DNA of 12,993 bases from Bacillota bacterium (GTDB taxonomy: Bacteria > Bacillota > Clostridia > Oscillospirales > Oscillospiraceae), in assembly GCA_023393155.1 (NCBI GenBank), contig JAEWML010000098.1:1-12993 (forward strand). The letters run 5' to 3'. A program made the position numbers and the translations under genes. Below the pieces are notes generated by a model that was not told where the DNA came from, ran no database searches, and worked only from the letters and a program-made list of their open reading frames with translations. This document shows, piece by piece, positions 5,553 to 12,993 of this stretch. The stretch's first letter is position 1. The number at the start of each line of letters is the position of its first letter.

Positions 5553-6908
5553 ATGGCTGTTTTAAAACCGCGTACGCTCTCCGGCTTTATGGAGCTGCTC
5601 CCCGCGCCCCAGCAGCAGATGGAGCGCATTATGGAGGTCATTCGCCAGTCCTTTTCCCTCTACGGCTTTACCCCGCTGGACACCCCCATTATTGAGGCCA
5701 GCGAAGTGCTGCTTGCCAAGGGCGGCGGCGAAACGGAAAAGCAGATTTACCGTTTTACCAAGGGAGACGCGGATTTGAGCCTCCGCTTTGACCTGACGGT
5801 GCCTCTTGCCAAGTACGTGGCCCTGCATTACAGCGAGCTGAGCTTCCCCTTCCGCCGGTTCCAGATCGGCAAGGTCTACCGGGGCGAGCGGGCCCAGCGG
5901 GGCCGCTTCCGCGAGTTTTATCAAGCGGATATCGACGTGATTGGAGACGGGAAGCTGTCCCCCATCAACGACGCGGAAATTCCCGCCATTATCTACCGGG
6001 TATTCTCCACCTTGGGGCTGAACCGGTTTCAGATTCGCGTGAACAACCGTAAGATTCTCAATGGGTTTTACGCCATGCTGGGCCTTTCGGAGCTTTCCGG
6101 AGAGGTGATGCGGACCGTGGACAAGCTGGATAAAATTGGCGAGGCCACGGTGCGGGGGATTTTGGTGGACGATTTGGGAATCCCTACGGAAAAGGCCGAC
6201 GAAATTTTGAAATTTATTGCCATCTCCGGCGGCAGCAAGGCCATTCTTGCCGCGCTGGAGGGCTATCACGGCCGGAATTCCCTGTTTGACGAGGGGCTGG
6301 ACGAGCTTTCCATGGTGGTGCAATATCTGGATTCCTTCGGCGTACCCGACGAGAACTTCGTGGTGGACCTGACCATTGCCCGGGGACTGGACTACTACAC
6401 CGGAACGGTGTATGAGACCACCCTGCTGGACCACCCCGAAGTCGGCTCCGTCTGCTCCGGCGGACGGTATGACAATCTGGCGGAATACTACACGGAAAAG
6501 GAGCTTCCGGGCGTGGGCATCTCCATCGGCCTGACCCGCCTGTTCTACGTGCTGGGAGAGCAGGGAATGCTGAACCCCGACCTGCTCACCTCCCCCACCG
6601 ACGTGCTGATTCTTCCCATGACGGAGGATTTGGGCCCCGCCATTTCTTTTGCAACCCTTCTGCGTCAGGACGGTATCCGGGCCCAGCTCCACTGCGAGGA
6701 TAAAAAGTTTAAGGCGAAAATGTCTTATGCCGACAAGCTGCGCATTCCTTACGTGGTCTTTCTGGGCGAGGACGAGGTGAACTCCGGCGTGGTTGCCTGC
6801 AAGGATATGTTCACCGGCGAGCAAACCAAGCTGGACGCGGCGGCCACCGCGGCGCTCATTAAGGCGGGCCTCGCGGAAAAGAACAAGGGCGCAGTCATTC
6901 TGGGATGA
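5553..6908 (+). CDS. hisS: Histidyl-tRNA synthetase (class II)
   Basis: Charges tRNA-His with histidine. I chose the ATG at 5553 (451 residues) because AAAGGAG (5537-5543) stands 9 bases before it and the protein then begins with the family-typical MAVLKPRTLSGFMELLP; the frame is open further upstream, but that part runs through the attenuator and mgsA. The class II core contains LRFDLTVPLAKYVA (motif 1 side), motif 2 VYRGERAQRGRFREFYQADID, and the two HisRS-specific boxes ARGLDYYTGTVYET and SVCSGGRYDNLAEYY, then motif 3 GVGISIGLTRLF. The C-terminal anticodon-binding domain starts about residue 345 (DVLILPMTEDLG). The presence of the histidine boxes and intact motif 2 argues against HisZ. The REFYQADID form is like actinobacterial and eukaryotic HisRS rather than the common Firmicute one. 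hisS followed by aspS is a classic Firmicute order. Confidence 0.96.
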   Translation: MAVLKPRTLSGFMELLPAPQQQMERIMEVIRQSFSLYGFTPLDTPIIEASEVLLAKGGGETEKQIYRFTKGDADLSLRFDLTVPLAKYVALHYSELSFPFRRFQIGKVYRGERAQRGRFREFYQADIDVIGDGKLSPINDAEIPAIIYRVFSTLGLNRFQIRVNNRKILNGFYAMLGLSELSGEVMRTVDKLDKIGEATVRGILVDDLGIPTEKADEILKFIAISGGSKAILAALEGYHGRNSLFDEGLDELSMVVQYLDSFGVPDENFVVDLTIARGLDYYTGTVYETTLLDHPEVGSVCSGGRYDNLAEYYTEKELPGVGISIGLTRLFYVLGEQGMLNPDLLTSPTDVLILPMTEDLGPAISFATLLRQDGIRAQLHCEDKKFKAKMSYADKLRIPYVVFLGEDEVNSGVVACKDMFTGEQTKLDAAATAALIKAGLAEKNKGAVILG

Positions 6909-6924
6909 GCGCCGGGGAAGCGGC

Positions 6925-6987
6925 CTCCGCAAAACGGAGCATCCAATGATTCGCGTACTGTGCCGCCGCCCGCATTTAACCGGGCGG
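6925..6987 (+). terminator. Possible hisS terminator region, two hairpins without T-tract
   Basis: CTCCG/CGGAG (6925-6929 with 6935-6939) and CCGCCCG/CGGGCGG (6966-6972 with 6981-6987, loop of 8) follow the hisS stop. The second is a strong 7-bp stem, but the sequence after it is TAACCGC, with no run of T, so intrinsic termination is uncertain. The stems may instead protect the 3' end or act with Rho. Confidence 0.3.
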
Positions 6988-7009
6988 TAACCGCAAACCC
7001 CCACACCCT

Positions 7010-7037
7010 TTGAGTCCATTTAGTATAATCTTATATT
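7010..7037 (+). promoter_or_regulatory. Probable aspS promoter
   Basis: An AT-rich patch stands out in the hisS-aspS gap. TTGAGT (7010-7015) and TATATT (7032-7037) are 16 bases apart. A perfect TATAAT occurs at 7024-7029 but lacks a -35 at the normal distance. The resulting leader of about 60 bases is too short for a T-box, so aspS appears to be transcribed separately from hisS and without its attenuator. Confidence 0.5.
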
Positions 7038-7101
7038 TAAAATACTAGTTGTATTTAATCTACCCGTTTTCCATTTCAGATATAGAAAGGAAATCACCAT
7101 C

Positions 7102-8877
7102 ATGACTCAATCGAGAACCCATACCTGCGGAGAGCTGCGGCTTGCCGACGCGGGCAAGTCCGTCACCATCGTGGGATGGCTGGAAAACGTCCGGGAGGTG
7201 GGCGCGGAGCTGGCTTTTGCCGTCATCCGGGATTTTTACGGCACCACGCAGGTGGTTGCCGAGACTTCCAAGGACGTGAAGACCCTCAAGGGCATCAATA
7301 AGGAGTCCACCGTCTCCGTCTCCGGGACCGTCCGGGAACGGGCGTCCAAAAACGCCAATCTGCCTACCGGTGAGGTGGAGATCGTCCCCTCCTCCATCGA
7401 GGTTTTGGGCCGCTGCCGCCACAATGAGCTGCCCTTCCCCATCAACCGCAGCCGCGAGGCGGACGAAGCCACCCGCCTGAAATACCGGTATCTGGACCTG
7501 CGCAACCCCGACGTGAAAAAGAACATTCTCCTGCGGTGCAACGTGGTGTCCGCCCTGCGCCAGTCCATGACGGACCACGGCTTTTTAGAAATTACCACCC
7601 CCATTCTCACCGCTTCCTCCCCCGAGGGGGCCAGAGACTATCTGGTGCCCGCCCGGAATCACCCCGGCAAGTTTTACGCCCTGCCGCAGGCCCCCCAGCA
7701 GTTCAAGCAGCTTTTAATGACCTCCGGCTTTGACCGGTATTTTCAGATCGCCCCCTGCTTCCGGGACGAGGACGCCCGGGCGGACCGCTCCCCCGGCGAA
7801 TTTTATCAGCTGGACATGGAGATGGCCTTTGCCTCGCAGGAGGACGTGTTTGCCGTTCTGGAGGACGTGCTGCCCCCTATCTTTGCCAAATACGGCGCGT
7901 ATGACCGGGCCAGCGGCGCGCCCTTCACCCGCATTCCCTATGCGCAGGCCATGGAAACATACGGCTCCGACAAGCCGGACCTGCGGATTGACCTGACGGT
8001 GCAGGACGCGACGAACGTCCTCTCCGCCTGCGGCTTTGAGCCGTTTGCGGGAAATACCGTCAAGGCCGTGGTGGTTTCCGGGTTCAATGAGACGCGAAAG
8101 TTTATCGACAAGACCCTTGCCGACGTGGAAACCCAGTCCGGGAACAAGGCTTATTGGTTCCGGCTGGACGAAAACGGCGAGGCAGTGGGCGGCATCGCCA
8201 AGTTCGTTACCCCGGTGAAGGATGCGGTGGTGAACGCGCTGAGTCTGAAGACAGGGGACTTTGTGGCCCTGTCGGCGGGCACGCTTTCCGCCGCCCAGAA
8301 AACCGCCGGCGTGCTGGTGAAGACGCTGGGCGCGGCGGTTCCCGGCCACATGGACAAGGAGCAATATTCTTTCTGCTGGATTGTGGATTTCCCCATGTAC
8401 GAGATGGGCGAGGAGTCCGGCGAGCTGGAATTCTGCCACAACCCCTTCTCCATGCCCTCCGGCGGGCTTTCCACCCTGCTCAAAGCAGAGGCCGGGGAAA
8501 TTGATCCTCTGAGCATCACCGCCGACCAGTATGATCTGGTGTGCAACGGCGTGGAGCTTTCCTCCGGCGCGGTGCGAAACCACGACCCGGAGATCATGGT
8601 GAAGGCCTTTGAGCTGGTGCGGCTGGGCGAAGAGGACGTGAAGGCCAAATTTCCCGCCATGTACAACGCCTTTACCTATGGCGCGCCCCCCCACGCGGGC
8701 ATTGCCCCCGGCGTGGACCGGATGGTGATGCTGCTGGCTGGAGAGGACTCCATCCGGGAGATTATCCCCTTCCCCATGAACAAAAACGCGCAGGACGTGA
8801 TGATGGACGCTCCCGGCGCTGTCACGCAAAAGCAGTTGGATGAGCTGCATATCGCCCTGGTGAAGCCGGAGGAATAA
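7102..8877 (+). CDS. aspS: Aspartyl-tRNA synthetase, bacterial type
   Basis: Charges tRNA-Asp with aspartate. The 591-residue length is that of bacterial AspRS: an N-terminal OB-fold anticodon-binding domain (about 1-105, beginning GWLENVREVG), the class II core, the bacterial GAD insertion domain (about 280-420) and the C-terminal core. Visible motifs are RYLDLRNPDVKKN and EITTPILTASSPEGARDY, motif 2 FRDEDARADRSPGEFYQLDMEM, the segment CWIVDFPMYEM followed by CHNPFSMP, and motif 3 APPHAGIAPGVDRMVMLL. The SPGEFYQLD and VCNGVELSSGAVRNH wordings are like alphaproteobacterial and some clostridial enzymes, not the common Bacillus form. Whether it also mischarges tRNA-Asn cannot be read safely: the position after RE in the OB-fold, His in many non-discriminating enzymes, is Val here. 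ATG at 7102 follows AAAGGA (7086-7091). Confidence 0.96.
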   Translation: MTQSRTHTCGELRLADAGKSVTIVGWLENVREVGAELAFAVIRDFYGTTQVVAETSKDVKTLKGINKESTVSVSGTVRERASKNANLPTGEVEIVPSSIEVLGRCRHNELPFPINRSREADEATRLKYRYLDLRNPDVKKNILLRCNVVSALRQSMTDHGFLEITTPILTASSPEGARDYLVPARNHPGKFYALPQAPQQFKQLLMTSGFDRYFQIAPCFRDEDARADRSPGEFYQLDMEMAFASQEDVFAVLEDVLPPIFAKYGAYDRASGAPFTRIPYAQAMETYGSDKPDLRIDLTVQDATNVLSACGFEPFAGNTVKAVVVSGFNETRKFIDKTLADVETQSGNKAYWFRLDENGEAVGGIAKFVTPVKDAVVNALSLKTGDFVALSAGTLSAAQKTAGVLVKTLGAAVPGHMDKEQYSFCWIVDFPMYEMGEESGELEFCHNPFSMPSGGLSTLLKAEAGEIDPLSITADQYDLVCNGVELSSGAVRNHDPEIMVKAFELVRLGEEDVKAKFPAMYNAFTYGAPPHAGIAPGVDRMVMLLAGEDSIREIIPFPMNKNAQDVMMDAPGAVTQKQLDELHIALVKPEE

Positions 8878-8878
8878 G

Positions 8879-8910
8879 CTCCCCCGGTGCGCGGTAAACC
8901 GCGCGGGAGG
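8879..8910 (+). promoter_or_regulatory. Hairpin that can hide the ribosome binding site of the GH3 gene
   Basis: GCGCGG (8889-8894) pairs with CCGCGC (8899-8904) around TAAA, and the stem can extend through CTCCC (8879-8883) with GGGAG (8905-8909), with CCGGT bulged out. The 3' strand of the outer stem is the ribosome binding site GGGAGG (8905-8910), four bases before the start. A ribosome finishing aspS two bases upstream would melt it, so this looks like translational coupling. Confidence 0.45.
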
Positions 8911-8914
8911 ATTT

Positions 8915-10093
8915 ATGAAACGCCTGCTGTGCTCTTTGCTGGCGGCAGCCAGCCTGTTTACCCTGACCGCATGCGGCGGTCCGTCTCCCGGCACTTCTGT
9001 CACGGACCCGGCCCACTCCGCCGGGTCCGGCTCCGCGTCCGAGGAACCAACTCCCCCGCCCGTGGACGAAAAAAAGGCGCAAATAGACGCCCTGCTGACT
9101 CAGATGACCCTTGAGGAAAAGGTGGGTCAGTTGTTTTTCGCCCGGGTCCCGGAGACGGACGGGTTGGCGGACGTGTCCAATTACCATCTGGGCGGCTATA
9201 TTCTCTTTGGCAGGGACACAAAGGACAAAACCGCCAACGACCTGATTCAGACCATTCGCGGCTATCAGGAGGCCGCAAGAATTCCCCTGCTCATCGGTGT
9301 GGACGAGGAGGGGGGAAGCGTGGTTCGTGTCTCCTCCAATCCCCATCTCCGGGCAAAAAAATTTGCCTCACCCCGGCAGCTTTACGCCGCCGGGGGCATG
9401 GAGGCGATTGTTCGGGACACCCATGAAAAGGACGCGCTTTTAAAAGCGCTGGGCTTCAACGTGAATCTGGCCCCGGTGGCGGATGTGTCCAATAACTCCG
9501 GGGACTTCATCTATGACCGCTCTTTTGGGCAGGACGCAGTCCAGACCCGGGACTATGTGGCCACGGTGACGCAGGCCATGACAGCCGACGCCATGGGCAG
9601 TGTTCTCAAGCACTTCCCCGGCTACGGGAACAATCAGGACACCCACACCGGCATCGCCGTGGACGAGCGGCCTTTGGAAACCTTTAAAAGCTCTGATTTT
9701 CTTCCCTTTACCGCAGGGTTGCAGGGCGGCGGGGTTTTGAGCGCGGTGCTCGTTTCCCACAACATCGTCAAATGTATGGACCCTAACCTGCCCGCCTCCC
9801 TCTCCCCCGCCATGCATCAACAGCTCCGGGATTTGATGGCAGGGGTGGGGGCTGAAAACAACGTGGTCATGACCGATGATCTGGTAATGGACGCGGTGAA
9901 GGCCTACGCCGAGGACGGCAGCGTGGCAGTCCTTGCGCTTGAGGCGGGAAACGACCTGCTGATCGCCACGGACTATCGCGCGCAGATTCCTCAGGTGCTT
10001 GCCGTCGTTGCGGACGGGACGCTGGACGAGTCGCTGATTGACGCCGCCTGCGCCCGGGTGCTCCAGTGGAAACAGGCGCTGGGCCTGTTATAA
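8915..10093 (+). CDS. GH3-family beta-N-acetylhexosaminidase-like lipoprotein (NagZ type)
   Basis: Predicted secreted, lipid-anchored glycoside hydrolase of family 3. The first 20 residues form a lipoprotein signal (basic MKR, hydrophobic stretch, lipobox LTAC with Cys20). A Ser/Pro-rich spacer (about 23-50) leads to the barrel domain. VGQLFFARV and IGVDEEGGSVVR are NagZ-like. The substrate-binding KHFPGYG is at 232-238 (usual form KHFPGHG), DTH at 242-244 corresponds to the Asp-His acid/base dyad that marks NagZ-type enzymes, and MTDDL (319-323) holds the nucleophilic Asp. Such enzymes remove N-acetylglucosamine from muropeptides. At 392 residues it is a single-domain form. It lies 37 bases after aspS with no separate promoter visible and probably shares its transcript. 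Specificity within GH3 is inferred. A gene symbol is not assigned because nagZ, ybbD and related names overlap. Confidence 0.88.
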   Translation: MKRLLCSLLAAASLFTLTACGGPSPGTSVTDPAHSAGSGSASEEPTPPPVDEKKAQIDALLTQMTLEEKVGQLFFARVPETDGLADVSNYHLGGYILFGRDTKDKTANDLIQTIRGYQEAARIPLLIGVDEEGGSVVRVSSNPHLRAKKFASPRQLYAAGGMEAIVRDTHEKDALLKALGFNVNLAPVADVSNNSGDFIYDRSFGQDAVQTRDYVATVTQAMTADAMGSVLKHFPGYGNNQDTHTGIAVDERPLETFKSSDFLPFTAGLQGGGVLSAVLVSHNIVKCMDPNLPASLSPAMHQQLRDLMAGVGAENNVVMTDDLVMDAVKAYAEDGSVAVLALEAGNDLLIATDYRAQIPQVLAVVADGTLDESLIDAACARVLQWKQALGLL

Positions 10094-10116
10094 AAAAGTC
10101 TTCTCCACATCGTACC

Positions 10117-10234
10117 GCTTTGGGCAAAGCCGTCCGGCTTAAAAGGCTAAGCGGCTCTGCTGATAAAAGTCGGTCTTTGATGAACCTCTCGCAAAAGCCG
10201 CCGTGTCCGGCGCGGGCCGCGAACCGGCGGCTTT
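10117..10234 (+). terminator. GC-rich hairpin in the leader of alaX: terminator or attenuator
   Basis: AAAGCCGCCG (10194-10203) pairs perfectly over 10 bases with CGGCGGCTTT (10225-10234), with an inner CGCG/CGCG stem, then GTCTTT. It works as a moderate intrinsic terminator for the GH3 gene, but it ends only 14 bases before the alaX ribosome binding site. AAAGCCG also occurs upstream at 10126-10132, next to a small hairpin GCTTT/AAAGC (10117-10130), and can compete for CGGCTTT (10228-10234). No clear promoter or coding sequence is seen in this 170-base gap. Confidence 0.45.
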
Positions 10235-10263
10235 GTCTTTCGCGCAGAAAGGAAGTTTTCCCC

Positions 10264-11472
10264 ATGGAAACAGAAAAGCTTTATTACGCCGACCCGTTTT
10301 TAAAAGAGTTTACCGCCAGGGTTCTCACCTGCGAAGCGGTGAAATCCGAGTGGGCCGTGACCTTGGACAAAACCGCCTTTTATCCCGAGGGGGGCGGGCA
10401 GCCCGCGGACCACGGGACGCTGGGCGGTGCAAACGTCCTTGACGTTCAAGAAAAGGACGGGGTACTTTTCCACATTTGCGACGCATCTTTGGAAATTGGG
10501 CAAACCGTGACCGGCACACTGGATTGGGTCCGCCGGTTTGACCACATGCAGCAGCACTCCGGCGAGCACATTTTAAGCGGCATTCTCTGTGAAGCCCACC
10601 TCTGTGACAACGTAGGCTTTCACATGGGGGCAGACTCCGTCACCATCGACTACAACGCCGACATCTCGTGGGAGCAGGCGCTGGAAGCGGAGCGCCGGGC
10701 CAACGAATACATCTGGGCGGACGTCCCCATTGATATCTCCTTCCCCACCCCGGAGGAATTGAAGTCCATCGACTACCGCTCCAAAAAGGCCCTGACGGGG
10801 CAGGTGCGCATCGTGGCCTTTCCCGGCGCGGACTGCTGCGCCTGCTGTGGAACCCATGTGCCCCGGTCCGGGCAAGTGGGGCTTGTAAAAATTCTCTCCT
10901 GCCAGAAATTCCGGGAGGGGGTCCGTTTGGAAATCCTGTGCGGGGGCAGGGCGTTCGCGCTGCTTTCCGCCACATGGGAGCAAAGCCGGGCCGTGGGCCG
11001 CCGCCTCAGCGTGAAGCCGCAGGACGCCGCCGCCGCGGTGGAGCGGCTGGAGACGGAGCTGAATACCGCCAAGGCAGGGCTTACCCGGCTGGAGGACGCA
11101 CTTTTCGAGCGCATTGCCGCACAAGAGGCGGGTCGAGGCAATACGCTTCTTTTCCAGCCCCCTCTGCGCCCGGACGGAGCGCGGAAGCTGGCGGACGCGG
11201 TAAGCCGCACCTGCGGCGGGCTTGCCGCCGTGTTTGCGGGAGAGGACGGGCAATATCAATACGCCCTGCTCCAAGCCGACGGCGGGGACATCGCCCCGTT
11301 GGTAAAGGCGTTAAACGCCGCCCTCCACGGGCGGGGCGGCGGGCGAAACGGGTTTGCCCAAGGCTCCGTTCAGGCCACCCAAGCCGAAATTGAGGCATTC
11401 TATAGGCGCTTTCTGACGCAGAAAGTTTTCCCCAGCGCGGTTTTGGGACTGCCAAAAAAACCGATTTCCTGA
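10264..11472 (+). CDS. alaX: AlaX-type alanyl-tRNA editing protein with DHHA1 domain
   Basis: Free-standing homolog of the AlaRS editing domain; AlaX proteins hydrolyse Ser-tRNA-Ala (and in some cases Gly-tRNA-Ala), preventing serine insertion at alanine codons. I chose the ATG at 10264 (402 residues) because AAAGGAAG (10248-10255) precedes it and METEKLYYADPFLKEF is the normal N-terminus; the frame is open upstream only through the leader. The first domain carries YPEGGGQPADHG. The zinc ligands are His98 and His102 (HSGEH) and Cys194 and His198 (CCGTH). Residues about 270-330 are helical and the C-terminal part (QYALLQADGGDIAPLVKAL, then GGGRNGFAQGS) is a DHHA1 domain as in long AlaX forms. 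It is not a full AlaRS: no class II aminoacylation core is present. It ends facing a minus-strand gene across a shared terminator. Confidence 0.93.
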   Translation: METEKLYYADPFLKEFTARVLTCEAVKSEWAVTLDKTAFYPEGGGQPADHGTLGGANVLDVQEKDGVLFHICDASLEIGQTVTGTLDWVRRFDHMQQHSGEHILSGILCEAHLCDNVGFHMGADSVTIDYNADISWEQALEAERRANEYIWADVPIDISFPTPEELKSIDYRSKKALTGQVRIVAFPGADCCACCGTHVPRSGQVGLVKILSCQKFREGVRLEILCGGRAFALLSATWEQSRAVGRRLSVKPQDAAAAVERLETELNTAKAGLTRLEDALFERIAAQEAGRGNTLLFQPPLRPDGARKLADAVSRTCGGLAAVFAGEDGQYQYALLQADGGDIAPLVKALNAALHGRGGGRNGFAQGSVQATQAEIEAFYRRFLTQKVFPSAVLGLPKKPIS

Positions 11473-11539
11473 CTTACAGCGTTTTAAACTGCCAAGAAAT
11501 CAGGCAAGCCGCTGTGCCTGCTATTTTCGCTCTTCCTCG

Positions 11540-11582
11540 AAAAAGGACCGTCACGCGCCTATGACGCGTGACGGTTCTTTTT
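11540..11582. terminator. Bidirectional intrinsic terminator
   Basis: An 18-bp stem (11540-11557 with 11565-11582; one G-T pair) around a 7-base loop. The core is ACCGTCACGCG/CGCGTGACGGT, flanked by a run of A on the left and of T on the right, so it ends in U in both directions. It sits between the convergent alaX and LTA-synthase-like genes and should serve both. Confidence 0.9.
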
Positions 11583-11589
11583 CAACGCT

Positions 11590-12993
11590 TCAACTTCCAA
11601 CAGGCCGGTTCATGGCGATGGTAGCATAGCGCTGTCCGTAATAGGTGTCGTAGACAATGGCGCTGCGCAGATTTATCAGCTCCCTGTCCTCGTCGCTCAA
11701 CGCCGCGTCGGACTCGTTCCAATAGGGAACGCCCTGCGCCGTGACGCAGTACAAATCCGTATTCACCAGCAAAGCCTTCGACAAATGCTCCTGCATGGCC
11801 CAATACCGGGTCTGGGGCATATTGGCCGCGTCCAGCACCGCCGGACCAAGGGCCGTAAGCCCCGTATCCTGCTTTGTCCCTGCGGGCTGCTTCAAAAGCG
11901 CCGCGTCGTTGGCCCAGATGAGATAGTCGGTGGAGTACAGGTCCGCCACCTGCTCGATGCTCCAGCGGGAGCAGTCGTTGCTCTCGCAAAGGCCCAGATG
12001 GCTGTAAACCGTGCCCCCGTCGGTCATAAACAGATTGGGCCGGTGGTCGCCAAAAAAGACCACCACCGTAGGCTCCTCCCATTCGCGCAAAGCGTCGGTC
12101 AGCTCGCCCAGCGCCTGATCCGCCCGGGTCAGCCCCTCCAGCATCACCCGCGTGATGGCCAGATTTTCCTTGCTTAATTGGTCGCTGGAAACCTCCAACT
12201 GACATACGTAGCCGAATTTTTCCGGGTCAAAGGGCTGGTGATTCTCCATGGAAATGCCAAAGAGAAACGCCCTTTTTCCTTCTTCGTTGGCTGCGTCCAG
12301 CCGGTTCAGCAGAGCCTGTGTAAACACATGGTCGCTGAGGTAATAGCCCCCGGCATAGGGACTTCCCTGAATGTTCAGGTCCAGTTCCTGTATCTCACGG
12401 GAAAACAGCAGGCGGTTAAACCCTATCTTGGGGTAAGTCACCGTGCGGTTATAAAGACTGTTGTTGTATGCGTGAAGCATCTCTGCTTCATAGCCCGCCG
12501 CCTGAAAGGACGTTGCCACGGAGTCTAGCAGGCTGTAATCCCCGTCGTCCCGGAAGGAGATGTTGGTGCCGGGTTTCAAATCCTTTCCCGTCAAGCCGGT
12601 AAAAATGGACTGCTCGATGTAGCCGGTGCCGTAGCCCAGATAGCTGGAATAAAACCGCCCGGAAATTCCCTCCCCGCTCAGCCGGCGAAAGTTTTCCGCA
12701 GGGTCGCCGGAGAGGGTCAGCCCCGGCAGACGGGTCATGTCGTAAAATGACTCGGAGAGAATAAATATCACGTTGGGCTGCTCCCCGGCGGGTTCGGCAG
12801 TTCCGGAAGCTCCCAAAAGCTCGTCCAGCCGCTCCACCACTTGCTGCATGTACTCCGGTCCATAGCCCTCCGGTTCCCGTCCCGCAAGCAAACACATGTC
12901 CCGCCAAAGGCTTACGGTCAGTCCGTAGTCCCGGTAGGAAATGGCGGACATCATCCGGTCCTGCGTATTCACGGAAAAGGCCCGTCCCAGCGC
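11590..12993 (-). CDS. LTA-synthase-family phosphoglycerol transferase, C-terminal catalytic part, truncated by window edge
   Basis: Sulfatase/alkaline-phosphatase-superfamily enzyme of the LtaS group, which moves glycerol phosphate from phosphatidylglycerol onto a lipid or glycan outside the cell. The frame stays open to the right edge (ALGRAFSVNTQDR), so the GTG at 12972 is probably internal and the usual N-terminal membrane helices lie beyond the window. Counting from that GTG, the catalytic domain starts at about residue 66 with PNVIFILSESFYD (metal-ligand Glu74). YGTGYIEQSIFTGL (114-127) has the likely catalytic Thr116 at the place of the Thr in GxTxxSEF of LtaS. FFGDHRPNL carries the Asp-His metal pair and ISMENHQPF another family motif. 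Substrate could be teichoic acid or another phosphoglycerol-modified glycan. It reads toward alaX and ends at the shared terminator. Confidence 0.88.
   Translation of the reverse strand, partial: ALGRAFSVNTQDRMMSAISYRDYGLTVSLWRDMCLLAGREPEGYGPEYMQQVVERLDELLGASGTAEPAGEQPNVIFILSESFYDMTRLPGLTLSGDPAENFRRLSGEGISGRFYSSYLGYGTGYIEQSIFTGLTGKDLKPGTNISFRDDGDYSLLDSVATSFQAAGYEAEMLHAYNNSLYNRTVTYPKIGFNRLLFSREIQELDLNIQGSPYAGGYYLSDHVFTQALLNRLDAANEEGKRAFLFGISMENHQPFDPEKFGYVCQLEVSSDQLSKENLAITRVMLEGLTRADQALGELTDALREWEEPTVVVFFGDHRPNLFMTDGGTVYSHLGLCESNDCSRWSIEQVADLYSTDYLIWANDAALLKQPAGTKQDTGLTALGPAVLDAANMPQTRYWAMQEHLSKALLVNTDLYCVTAQGVPYWNESDAALSDEDRELINLRSAIVYDTYYGQRYATIAMNRPVGS

Noticed and set aside
5553..6908. 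HisZ (ATP phosphoribosyltransferase regulatory subunit) instead of HisRS
   Set aside because: Both histidine-specific boxes, motif 2 and the C-terminal anticodon-binding domain are present, and no his biosynthesis genes are adjacent.
7038..7101. T-box leader for aspS
   Set aside because: The leader after the likely promoter is only about 60 bases and has no GGTGG-type motif or terminator hairpin.
10094..10200. Possible tRNA or small RNA in the gap before alaX
   Set aside because: No cloverleaf, no GTTCGA-like T-loop and no CCA end could be found; only short hairpins are present.
10066..10263. Upstream start for the AlaX protein at 10066
   Set aside because: It would begin inside the GH3 gene and cover the leader hairpin; the ATG at 10264 has a good ribosome binding site and matches the usual AlaX N-terminus.

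Overview
The window looks like a chromosomal segment from a fairly GC-rich member of the Clostridia, probably an Oscillospiraceae-type gut Firmicute. The reasons are the gene order (a parB homolog, then a small membrane protein and serS; rsmG close by; a minD homolog followed by an mgsA homolog; hisS followed by aspS), the strong AGGAGG-like ribosome binding sites and an LTA-synthase-family protein. This lineage call is inferred from gene content, not from a search. parB and rsmG suggest the replication-origin region, but no origin, DnaA-box cluster or parS site was seen.

Layout, left to right. (1) 2-1403: 3' part of parB (its 5' end lies before the window), then a 178-residue single-pass membrane coiled-coil protein. 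(2) 1464-2771: serS. (3) 2772-4076: a structured leader, then mscL and rsmG overlapping by 4 bases. (4) 4077-5367: a clear promoter, then a MinD-like ATPase and a methylglyoxal-synthase-like protein. (5) 5368-6908: a three-hairpin leader ending in an intrinsic terminator with a competing antiterminator, then hisS. (6) 6909-10093: an AT-rich promoter region, aspS and a GH3 glycosidase lipoprotein whose ribosome binding site can be paired. (7) 10094-11472: a leader with a GC-rich hairpin, then an AlaX-type alanyl-tRNA editing protein. (8) 11540-11582: a bidirectional terminator. (9) 11590-12993, minus strand: the C-terminal catalytic part of an LTA-synthase-family protein running off the window.

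Most genes are housekeeping: chromosome segregation or cell division (ParB, MinD-like), tRNA charging and proofreading (SerRS, HisRS, AspRS, AlaX), ribosome modification (RsmG), osmotic protection (MscL) and cell envelope (GH3 lipoprotein, LTA-synthase-like). No phage, insertion sequence, CRISPR array, toxin-antitoxin or defence module is visible, and I found no clear new multi-gene system. The points most worth a second look are the methylglyoxal synthase homolog that lacks the catalytic Asp, the MinD homolog without the usual membrane-targeting tail, and structured leaders before mscL, hisS, the GH3 gene and alaX. No gap between genes exceeds about 200 bases.
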